Translations under genes and position numbers: made by a program | Notes under the pieces: model-generated | What the model saw: only the letters and a program-made list of their open reading frames with translations | The model's database searches: none | What the model was told of the DNA's origin: nothing | Assembly: GCA_963723355.1 (NCBI GenBank) | Contig: CAVRQQ010000002.1 | Span: 186,001 to 250,000, forward strand | Reading direction: 5' to 3' | Length of the DNA stretch: 64,000 nucleotides | Source: JAFDBW01 sp963723355 | GTDB taxonomy: Bacteria; Desulfobacterota; Desulfuromonadia; Desulfuromonadales; BM103 | In this document: one piece after another, positions 46,827 to 54,629 of the stretch | How positions within the stretch are numbered: the stretch's first letter is position 1 | How the letters are laid out: each line of letters starts with the position of its first letter

Positions 46827-47570
46827 ATGAAAAAATTATCGGGAAAAATTGCCGTTGTGACAGGCGGCTCGAGAGGGATTGGCGCTGCTGTCGCCAAAGG
46901 GCTTGGCAAAGAAGGGGCGACGGTGATTATCAACTACAACCATAGCCAGGAAGAAGCCGAGACGGTTGTCAATGAGGTCAAAGCCATGGGAAGTTTGGCC
47001 GTTGCCCTGCAGGCTGATATCTCTGACGCCGAAGCGACCAAGGTCTTCATCGAGAAGGCCTTAGCCGATTTTGGCAAGATCGATATCCTGGTCAACAATG
47101 CCGGCATAACTCGCGACAAAACCTTCAAAAAAATGTCTTTTGAGGAATGGCACAAGGTCATCGACACCAATCTTTCGTCGGTTTTTAACACCTGCAAGAT
47201 CGCCTTGCCGTCCATGCTTGAACAAAAGTATGGCCGGATTATCAATATCAGTTCGGTGATCGGCCAGGCTGGCGGCTTTGGACAAACCAACTATGCTGCA
47301 GCAAAAGCCGGGCTGGTCGGTTTCAGTAAGTCGCTTGCTCTGGAAACGGCCAAAGGAGGGGTTACGGTCAATTGTATCTGCCCGGGCTATATTGCCACAG
47401 AGATGGTTAAAGCCATGCCGGAAAATGTTCGCGAGGCAATCATTGCCATGGTTCCCATGAAGAAGCTGGGTGAGCCTGATGAAATTGCCAAAGGAGTTGT
47501 TTTTATCTGCGAAAGCGAGTACATGACGGGGCAATGCCTCAACCTGAACGGTGGGCTTTATATGTTGTAA
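46827..47570 (+). CDS. phaB: Acetoacetyl-CoA reductase / FabG-like short-chain dehydrogenase
   Basis: 247 residues, canonical length. GGSRGIGAAVAKGLGKEGA (cofactor loop), NNAGITRDKTFKKM, Ser in NISSVIGQAG, Tyr-x3-Lys in NYAAAKAG and the end LNLNGGLYML. The text resembles bacterial PhaB, which reduces acetoacetyl-CoA to (R)-3-hydroxybutyryl-CoA with NADPH. FabG cannot be excluded from sequence alone; the phasin, phaE and phaC neighbours favour PhaB. Start at 46827 follows GGGAG, while the frame opens 21 bases earlier. A strong terminator ends the transcript. Confidence 0.85.
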   Translation: MKKLSGKIAVVTGGSRGIGAAVAKGLGKEGATVIINYNHSQEEAETVVNEVKAMGSLAVALQADISDAEATKVFIEKALADFGKIDILVNNAGITRDKTFKKMSFEEWHKVIDTNLSSVFNTCKIALPSMLEQKYGRIINISSVIGQAGGFGQTNYAAAKAGLVGFSKSLALETAKGGVTVNCICPGYIATEMVKAMPENVREAIIAMVPMKKLGEPDEIAKGVVFICESEYMTGQCLNLNGGLYML

Positions 47571-47603
47571 TGCGTCGCAGGCACATCGCTGAATGGTTGC
47601 AAT

Positions 47604-47635
47604 AAAAAAACCCTGCTTTATCAGCAGGGTTTTTT
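47604..47635. terminator. Bidirectional terminator between phaB and the phasin gene
   Basis: AAAAAAACCCTGC...GCAGGGTTTTTTG, perfect stem with A/T tracts on both sides, between convergent genes. Confidence 0.9.
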
Positions 47636-47674
47636 GTTTCAGAGCCGTCAGCGCAGACGGCGAGTCTCGCAGTA

Positions 47675-48196
47675 TTACTTGGTGCTGGCGGCCTTCGGTG
47701 CTTCGGCGGTCACATCTTTCAGACCTTTTTTGGCAAAGTCGAAGTTTTTGGTCATGAAACTTTGAAAGATCTGAAAATTGCTGTTGAGAGCCTCGTTCCA
47801 GAAGTCAACGACCGGCTTGGCTTCCTTGGGGAGCTGTTCAGTGGTTTTCTTAAGCAAGTCCTTGGTCTCTTTCTGGATAGCGTTTGACTGGCTGAAGGCG
47901 CTGTTGTACAGAGTTTCCATGGCCTCAAGACTCTTTACCGGGGCGTCCTTGGCAGTCCAGTCGATCTCGATGCTGGTCTCGACAAAGTTCTTCACGTTGG
48001 CCTGAACCTTCTGGTTCTCCTTGATGAAGAGATTGAAGGCTTTCTTGCCTTCTTCCGGGACATACGGGGTGGCGCCCAGAAGCTGGTCGGCTGCTTTGGC
48101 GGTTTGGTCATAGAAGGTGCCGAGAGCTTCGAAGCTCATTTTGACGGTGTTTTTGTTGAAGTCGACAATGTCCTGAATGATTTTTTCGTTTTGCAT
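47675..48196 (-). CDS. Phasin family PHA granule protein
   Basis: 173 residues, helical and without Cys or Trp-rich core: VKMSFEALGTFYDQTAKAADQLL, NQKVQANVKNFVETSIEIDW, FWNEALNSNFQIFQSFM. This is the phasin pattern: an amphipathic protein coating PHA granules. The tail (TAEAPKAASTK) is Ala/Lys-rich. Divergent from the HTH regulator gene; its promoter contains two TTAAACAA boxes. Expression is therefore likely tied to the local regulator. Confidence 0.88.
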   Translation of the reverse strand: MQNEKIIQDIVDFNKNTVKMSFEALGTFYDQTAKAADQLLGATPYVPEEGKKAFNLFIKENQKVQANVKNFVETSIEIDWTAKDAPVKSLEAMETLYNSAFSQSNAIQKETKDLLKKTTEQLPKEAKPVVDFWNEALNSNFQIFQSFMTKNFDFAKKGLKDVTAEAPKAASTK

Positions 48197-48264
48197 GGTT
48201 GTTCTCCTTGTCTAAGTTATGGTCCGAGAGATGCTCGAGACCGTTCAATTCGTTTCGTGATGCA

Positions 48265-48293
48265 ACTTAAACAAAAATTAAACAAACTGTCAA
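48265..48293 (-). promoter_or_regulatory. Phasin promoter with two overlapping TTGTTTAA boxes
   Basis: On the minus strand TTGACA (48293-48288) is followed after 17 bases by TTAAGT (48270-48265). Two direct copies of the octamer TTGTTTAA (plus-strand TTAAACAA at 48267-48274 and 48278-48285, 11 bases apart) lie in the spacer and -10. A third, shorter TGTTTAA in the other orientation is at 48312-48318. A bound repressor would block RNA polymerase. Confidence 0.5.
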
Positions 48294-48430
48294 GAAAAAA
48301 ATTCATTATCCTGTTTAAGAATTGTCATTTTTACGAATGCCGGCTATAATGCCCTTTCATCAGCTGCCCGATCTGGGCCGTTGTCAGCAGGCTGTTCCGC
48401 CATTGGAACCCAAATGAGTAAGCGACTATT

Positions 48431-49067
48431 ATGATTACCAAAGAACAGAAAGAACTTTTCCGCAGGAAGGTTGGCAAACTCCTGGAGCAGCGACGCCTGG
48501 AAAAAGGCATGAGTCGCAAAGACCTGGGAGAAGACGCTGGGTTATGAAGGCAATAGCGCGATTCAAGTTGTGGCACGCTTTGAGTCCGGACGGGCCGGTG
48601 TGCCCAAGGCAAAGATTTCCCAGTTGCTGAAGATTCTTGAGATAAGGAACGAGGATTTCGGCCTGAGTGGTTCAAAATCATTAAAGACCTTTATCTCTGC
48701 CAGTGGCTTTCTCGGTTCGACCATGGCTCCCTGGAGTGATGCTATGGTCGATTTTCTGGAAAACAGCGAAGCCAACTTTGTAACCGAATCCCTTTCCGAC
48801 GATGAGAATGATGATGAAAGCTCATCTGAAGAGACACAGGGCGATTTATACCAGGATCTGTTGCGTATCATGAGGCTTTATCGGGTTCAGAAACAACAGA
48901 GTCAATTCACTCTTGTCGAAAAACTCGATCTTCTTGACAGCTTGAGCGAAGGGGACGAGGAATGTCTGACGGAAATGCTTGTCGCCTTGAATATTGATCC
49001 GCAAGACGCATATCAAGCGATCGAGGGTCACCTGATGGATCAATTGAAGAGCGGCGGTGGCAAATAA
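48431..49067 (+). CDS. HTH (XRE-like) regulator of the PHA island, one frame break
   Basis: About 211 residues. The N-terminal helix-turn-helix reads KVGKLLEQRRLEKGMSRKDLGE and, after a break near 48528, LGYEGNSAIQVVARFESGRA then VPKAKISQLLKILE. This resembles a Cro/C1-type domain. Residues from about 75 on form an acidic, helical domain (SLSDDENDDESSSEETQGDL) with a C-terminal part of unknown fold. One extra base separates the two halves. It sits between the phasin gene and phaE and is divergent from the phasin gene. It is unlike PhaR or PhaQ, the known PHA regulators. Target sites may be the TTGTTTAA boxes. Confidence 0.6.
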
Positions 49068-49448
49068 CCATCGCCCAGTCGGTAAAGGTCGTCAGAGCAC
49101 TGATCGTTTATCGGTAGACTGATAAGAGAGGGCTCGCCTTTAATTGGTAGGCTCCCTGCCTCCCTGAGACGCGTTCTTCTTTTGTCTTGCCTGCGCAAGC
49201 TGGGTCACGGATTGCCCTTCCTCGACAGGACCGTCAGTATTTAAATAAATATTTTGTTTTTTAATCTTGTTTAAAAATAGTTTTACGTTTATAAGATGTT
49301 TATCATTTGTTTAATTTCTGACTGGCCTCCCTAGAGAAGGCCCAGGAAATAAATAGTGTTAGTTGTGGCGTACCCGCCGGTATGCCTAGCCATATAAGTA
49401 ACAAAAAACTCGCAATAGAAAATTTAACCGCCATAAAGGGGACAAACC
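49068..49448. other. Gap before phaE with promoter region
   Basis: 381 bases between the HTH regulator gene and phaE. AT-rich around 49235-49320, where the promoter and operator boxes lie. A GAGGGCTCGCC/AGGCTCCC imperfect hairpin at 49128-49155 may end the regulator transcript. No gene is seen. Confidence 0.4.
49267..49314 (+). promoter_or_regulatory. phaE promoter with two TTGTTTAA boxes
   Basis: TTGTTT (49267-49272), 17 bases, TATAAG (49290-49295). The octamer TTGTTTAA overlaps the -35 (49267-49274) and recurs at 49307-49314 near the predicted start point. The same octamer is in the phasin promoter. Confidence 0.45.
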
Positions 49449-50976
49449 ATGCAAGATTTTTTCAAGCAGCAAGCCGAATGGCTGAAGACCTGGCAAGAGC
49501 AACAACAGGAATTGACCAAGCAGTACGCTGCCTGGGGCGAAGGGTTGGCCCAGGGCGCGCCGGGAGATTTTAGTCAACAGGTGCCAGGCAATTTTGAGGA
49601 ACTGGTAAAAGCACAGCAGGAGCTGTTTGAGCAATTTACCGGTTTTGGCGCAGCAGATGCAGCAGAACCTTCAGCAGCTTTGGGGCGACAAGCTTCCAGA
49701 AGAGTTGCTTCGCCAATTCAACTTCAACCTGTTACAGGAATTCTACAAAAACTGGCTCGGCAATATGAAATTCCCGGGTGGCCTGTCCAATCCGTTTATG
49801 CCGGGACAGAACTGGACCGATCCGACCAGTTTCCTGAACGACTTTATGAAGAACGAGCATCCGTTCTTTTCAACCTTCAGCAATTTCAACATGGCCGATG
49901 AAGTGCAGAAAGTCTTTGGTATGTTTGGCATGTTGCAGGGCGCAAAAATGCCCGGCGGCGATCTGTTCAGCCAGCTCTTCACCACCTATCAGGGCTTTTT
50001 CAACCAGCTGGCCAACACCGGGACAAGCAAGGGTTTCGACAAGCTGCTCGAGACCTTCAACAGCTGGAAGGACCAGTCAGACAAATACCTGCTCGCTCCG
50101 CAAGTCGGTATCAACCGTGAAACGGCGCAGGAATTTTCCAAGATCATCAGCCTTTCCCTGGCCTATATTGAAGTCTTTCGCCAAGATGGGCAAGCTGATT
50201 GAGGAAACCGCCCGAAAATCAGGAAACCGCTTCCAGGCCAAATTGGTCGAGCGTTCTCTTAACAACGAACCCCCGATCAAGTTCACCGACTTCTGCAACC
50301 TTTGGACCAAGGAGAATGAGGCGGTATTTCTCGAGGTGTTCGGTAGTGAAGGGTTTGCCAACACCCAGGCGGACCTCGCCTCGGCAGGGCTGCGTCTGAA
50401 AATGCAGACCGATAAACTGGTTGAGAAGATGATTGACCAGACGCCGATCGCTCTGAAACGCGACGTTGACCTGGCCGCCGGCGAAATAATTCAACTCAAG
50501 CGCGATTTGCGCCAATCACGTAAACAGCAGGCCGTTCTGGCTGCTGAATGTAAGAATCGCCCGGGATGCAGTCGCCGCCGGTGAAGAACGCTTCAAGCAG
50601 ATGGAGGCAGCCCTGGCCAAGGCTCAGGCCCTGGCAGAGAATGCCGAGAAAACGGCCAAAGAAGAAGTCGCCGCCGGCGAAAAACGCTTCAAGCAGATGG
50701 AGGCCGCCCTGGCCAAGGCTCAGACCCTGGCAGAAAATGCCGAGAAAACGGCCAAAGAAGAAGTCGCCCGCCCCAGGCAAACTGTTGAGGCTGCTGCCGC
50801 CGCTCCCAAGAAGACTGCCACAGCAGCAACCAAGAAAACCCCTGCTGCTGCAGCCCAAAAAACAACCAAAACGACTGCCACAAAAGGCATCCAAAACAAC
50901 AACCAAAAAGGCAGCCACGACGACTGCTAAAAAAGCCAGCGGAAACAAAAAGTCTTCCGGCTCCCCGACTAAATAA
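49449..50976 (+). CDS. phaE: Class III PHA synthase subunit PhaE with tandem repeats and Lys-rich tail; four frame breaks
   Basis: About 509 codons. The first 300 residues are PhaE-like: MQDFFKQQAEWLKTWQEQQQ, LAQQMQQNLQQLWGDKLPEE, MGKLIEETARKSGNRFQAK, FTDFCNLWTKENEAVFLEVF. It pairs with PhaC to form active class III synthase. After this come two 32-residue coiled-coil repeats (AAGEERFKQMEAALAKAQAL ...) and a Lys/Ala/Thr/Pro-rich tail ending KKASGNKKSSGSPTK, like the DNA-binding tail of PhaF. The frame changes near 49645, near 50180, near 50545 and in the A4 at 50882-50885. All pieces are consistent with one protein. AAGGGG precedes the ATG. The tail length exceeds usual PhaE by about 140 residues. 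Confidence 0.78.
50571..50762 (+). repeat. Two tandem 96-bp repeats inside phaE
   Basis: Units 50571-50666 and 50667-50762 are near-identical in sequence and keep frame; a third start (GTCGCCCG) follows at 50763. Each codes for 32 residues of charged helix including AAGE(E/K)RFKQMEAALAKAQ. High DNA identity points to recent duplication and possible length variation between strains. Confidence 0.8.
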
Positions 50977-50990
50977 GTGAGGACGACACA

Positions 50991-52054
50991 ATGAACTATA
51001 CACAGCAGATCCAGGAATCAATGGACGAGTTCAAGGCCTTCGCCGAGAATCTGAAAAAAGGTGTCGAGAACCTGGCCTCCAGCGGCGAGGTCAAACTGGC
51101 TCAGACCGAAAAGGAGCTGGTTTACGAGGATGGCAAACGCAAACTTTACCGCTACCAGGCGCGCAGCCAAAAAGATTTGCCCGGTTCCCGACGCTGATTG
51201 TTTATGCCATGGTCAACCGCTACACGATGCTCGACCTGCAGCCCGATCGCTCAATGATCCGCAACCTGCTCGATCAGGGACAGGATGTCTACCTGATCGA
51301 CTGGGGTTATGCTGACCGCATGGATCGGCATCTGACCATGGATGATCTCATCAACGCGTTTATGGACGATTGCATCGATCACATTCGCGAGCAACACCAA
51401 CTCGAAGCCATCAACCTGCTGGGAGTCTGCCAGGGTGGCACTTTTTCTGCGATCTACTCTGCGCTGCATCCGGAGAAGGTCAAGAACCTGATCACCATGG
51501 TGGCGCCGATCGATTTTGAAACCAACGACAGCCTGTTGTATGTCTGGGGCAAGGCGATGGATGTCGATCTGCTGATCGATGCCTACGGCATTGTACCGGG
51601 CGATCTGATGAACCAGTCATACCAGATGCTGCAGCCCTTCACGCTGACGTTTCAGAAGTACCTCAACATGGTCGACACCATGGCCGATAGCGAAAAATTA
51701 GCGGCCTTCTTGCGCATGGAGAGTTGGATTTTCGACAGCCCTGATCAGCCGGGAGAAGTCTTGCGCCAGAATGCCAAGGATCTTTTTCAGGAAAACAAGC
51801 TGGTCAAGGGCGAATTTGAAATCGGTGGTCAGCGGGTTGATCTGAAGCAGGTCAGCATGCCGGTGCTCTGCATCTACGCCGATTACGACACCTTGGTCCC
51901 GCCGGCTTCATCGAAGAAGCTGCTTGAGTATGTTGGCACCAAGGACAAGCAGGAATTGTCCTACCCCGTTGGGCATGTCGGCATGTTCGTCTCCGGGAAA
52001 ACCCAGTCGACCCTGGCCCCGAGAATTTCTGAGTGGCTCAATCAGCGGATCTGA
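50991..52054 (+). CDS. phaC: Class III poly(3-hydroxyalkanoate) synthase subunit PhaC, one frame break
   Basis: About 354 residues, the class III size. The lipase-like box GVCQGGTFS carries the catalytic Cys (codon at 51428); Asp in YADYDTLVPP and His in VGHVGMFVS complete the triad. Also typical: IDWGYADRMDRHLTMDDLI, TMVAPIDFETNDSLLYVW, ESWIFDSPDQPGEVLRQ. The enzyme polymerises (R)-3-hydroxyacyl-CoA at the granule surface with PhaE. The first 60 residues are in another frame; the join lies in the A5 run at 51169-51173 (QARS | FARFPTLIVYAMVNRY). GTGAGG precedes the start and phaE ends 14 bases upstream. Confidence 0.92.
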
Positions 52055-52119
52055 CAAGCCTCTCAAATCATTCCGTCCACAAATGATGTGGACTTATTTC
52101 ACTCTAGAATGGATTAATT

Positions 52120-52878
52120 ATGAACGTTGAAAACAATGTATTTGTAGTCACGGGCGGCGCCCGTGGTCTTGGATTTGCGATTGCCGAGAATCTGGCCTCG
52201 GGCAGGGGGAAACTTGCCCTGGTCGACATGAATAAAGAGGGTCTGGACCAGGCCGCAGCAGCTCTGCAGGAGTACAATGTTGAGGTGCGCTGCTATGTCG
52301 CCAACGTCGCCGTAGAAGAGGAAGTCATCGCTCTGTTTGATAATATTCAAAAGGATTTTGGCCAGATTGATGGTCTGATCAATAATGCCGGCATCACCCG
52401 TGATGCCTTGCTGGTCAAGAGGAAAAATGGTGAAACGACCAAGATGTCCCTTCAGGCCTGGCAGCAAGTCATCGATGTCAACCTGACAGGGGTTTTTCTT
52501 TGCGGTCGTGAGGCTGCGGCCAAGATGGTCGAAGCCGGGAAAGGCGGAGTTATCGTCAATATCAGCAGCGTATGCCGCGACGGCAATATCGGTCAGAGCA
52601 ACTATTCGGCTGCCAAGGCCGGGGTCTCTGCACTGACCGCCACCTGGGGCAAGGAACTGTCTAGGTTTGGCGTCCGAGTCGGTGCCGTCGCGCCCGGTTT
52701 CGTTAATACCGAAATGGTCAAGACGATCCCGGAGCCGGTCCTGGAAAAGCTGAAAGAGCTGATCCCATTGCGTCGGCTCGCCGAACCCGATGAGATTGCC
52801 CACACCGTTCGCTACGTCATCGAGAATGAGTATTTCACCACTCGCACCATCGCGATCGGTGGCGGCATGCAGGTCTAA
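52120..52878 (+). CDS. Short-chain dehydrogenase, third 3-oxoacyl reductase of the island
   Basis: 252 residues: GGARGLGFAIAENLASGRG, NNAGITRDALLVKRKNGE, Ser in NISSVCRDGNIGQ, Tyr/Lys in NYSAAKAG and PGFVNTEMV. Resembles FabG-type reductases with a short insert RKNGETTKM. It lies 66 bases after phaC and shares its strand, so it may act as an acetoacetyl-CoA reductase beside or instead of the 46827 gene. Cofactor preference is not visible: the residue after the first strand (VDMN) carries an Asp, which would favour NADH over NADPH. Confidence 0.82.
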   Translation: MNVENNVFVVTGGARGLGFAIAENLASGRGKLALVDMNKEGLDQAAAALQEYNVEVRCYVANVAVEEEVIALFDNIQKDFGQIDGLINNAGITRDALLVKRKNGETTKMSLQAWQQVIDVNLTGVFLCGREAAAKMVEAGKGGVIVNISSVCRDGNIGQSNYSAAKAGVSALTATWGKELSRFGVRVGAVAPGFVNTEMVKTIPEPVLEKLKELIPLRRLAEPDEIAHTVRYVIENEYFTTRTIAIGGGMQV

Positions 52879-53038
52879 ACTGGATGCGGGGGCGAGCAAA
52901 CGACCCCTGTCAGCTTAACCAGGCCAGACGGTTCCGGGGATTATCCCAGACTCGCCAAAAGAGGATATTTTACCCCCAGTCTGACATTCTTGCCGGACGG
53001 AACCAGAACAATAACCAACTTTTATGAGGTGTAACCAT

Positions 53039-54214
53039 ATGAACCAGGTCTATGTTATCGATGCATTACGCACTCCGTTTGGCAGTTTCGGTGGCGTCCT
53101 GGCGGATGTCCCCGCTACCGAGCTGGCGGCGACCGTCACCAGGGCATTGCTGGAAAGAAATCAGATCGATCCGTCGATTATAGATCAGTATATAGCCGGG
53201 CAGGTTGTCTCGACCGGTTGCGGGCAGGCCCCGGCACGGATCGCCATGCGCAAGGCCGGTCTTCCGGATACCGTTCCGGCCATGACCATCAACAAAGCCT
53301 GCGGCAGTGGTCTAAAAGCCATGATGCTGGTCGCCGATACGATTCGTTTGGGAGATGACCATGTGGGCATTGCAGGTGGCATGGAGAACATGTCCCTCTA
53401 TCCATACGCCCTGCTGAACGCACGTTTTGGCATGCGCATGGGCCATGATCAGGTCGTTGACCTGTTACTTTATGATGCCCTGCTCGACCCCGAAAGCGGA
53501 CGTCATATGGGCGATATTACCGAGGAAGCACTGGCCGAACGCGGCATCAGTCGGGAAGCCCAGGATGAGTATGCCATCAGCTCCTATCAGCGCGCCCAGG
53601 CTGCGAGCAAGAGAGGGTTTCACGCCAGAGAAATCGTTCCGGTGGTGAAATCAAGCCGAAAAGGAGAGGTCATAATTGACCGTGATGAGGAGCCCACCCG
53701 GGTTGATTTCGATAAATTCACCTCGTTGCGTCCGGCCTTTAAAAAAGATGGTACTGTGACCGCCGGCAATGCCTCGACCATCAATGATGGCGCGGCCTTT
53801 GCGCTGCTTGCCAGCGGGGCCGCATGTGAGAAACACGGCCTGAAACCAAAAGCCAGAATGATTGCCTATGCAACCAACAGTCTACACCCCACGCAGTTCC
53901 CGGTGGCCCCGATCGGAGCCATTGAGCGGGTCTGCAGCAAGGCCGGCATGACGCTCGAGCAGATTGACCTGTTCGAAATCAATACCGCGTTTTCGGCCGT
54001 TGCCCTGATGTCGATTAACAAACTGAATATCAATCGAGACAAGGTCAATATTAATGGCGGCGCCATCTCCATCGGCCATCCGGTCGGTGCCAGTGGCGGT
54101 CGTCTGGTGGCCACGCTGCTCAACGGACTTGAGGAAACCTCCGGGCGCTACGGCCTGGCAACCCTCTGCATCGGTGGTGGCGAAGCGGTTGCGGCAATCT
54201 TCGAACGACTTTAA
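53039..54214 (+). CDS. phaA: Acetyl-CoA acetyltransferase (thiolase)
   Basis: 391 residues, usual length. Nucleophile Cys in MTINKACGSGLKAMML, His in GHPVGASGGRLVATLL, and the second Cys in LCIGGGEAVA. NTAFSAVAL and DGAAFALLASG are typical. It joins two acetyl-CoA to acetoacetyl-CoA, the standard first step of PHB synthesis. Start at MNQVYVIDALRTPFG follows GAGG; the frame opens five codons earlier. It is the last gene of the plus-strand PHA run. Its presence beside the KAS III/carboxylase pair means the island has two ways to the same intermediate. Confidence 0.93.
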   Translation: MNQVYVIDALRTPFGSFGGVLADVPATELAATVTRALLERNQIDPSIIDQYIAGQVVSTGCGQAPARIAMRKAGLPDTVPAMTINKACGSGLKAMMLVADTIRLGDDHVGIAGGMENMSLYPYALLNARFGMRMGHDQVVDLLLYDALLDPESGRHMGDITEEALAERGISREAQDEYAISSYQRAQAASKRGFHAREIVPVVKSSRKGEVIIDRDEEPTRVDFDKFTSLRPAFKKDGTVTAGNASTINDGAAFALLASGAACEKHGLKPKARMIAYATNSLHPTQFPVAPIGAIERVCSKAGMTLEQIDLFEINTAFSAVALMSINKLNINRDKVNINGGAISIGHPVGASGGRLVATLLNGLEETSGRYGLATLCIGGGEAVAAIFERL

Positions 54215-54629
54215 GCGAAGACGAATCGGTAGGAGGCGGGGCTGTCCCCGCTATCCTTTCACTCCCTAGGTCAAAAGTAGGCGATGATTTCCTTGTGGGC
54301 GACAGCGTTTCTTTAGCATGACTTTACACCGCCAAAGTGGTTCCGCCCTTAACACGTGGCTGGAGGCCTTTTGGGGCAGGGCAGGCTTAAACTAAGGCTC
54401 TGTTTGCATGAAATGTGGGATGGCCATTCTCACATTGCAGGGTCAGCAAGAATTTCGTATTTCGGACAAATCCACACCACCTATACAATATGAGAGGATA
54501 AAGAGTAAACTAAAGGATTGGATTCGGACCAAAGGGCCCCTGCTCCCTAAGCAAGAGTGGTAACAAGGTCTTGAGAAAAGATCATTAGCCTTATTACTTG
54601 TGAAACTTACTCACAGTGTGTCGTCTTGA
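54215..54629. other. Gap with a short GC hairpin and an AT/GC palindrome
   Basis: 415 bases between phaA and the racemase gene (convergent). GCGGGG-CTGT-CCCCGC at 54236-54251 could end the phaA transcript. An imperfect palindrome (AATGTGGGATGG/CCATTCTCACATT, 54412-54436) lies further on. No gene seen. Confidence 0.5.
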
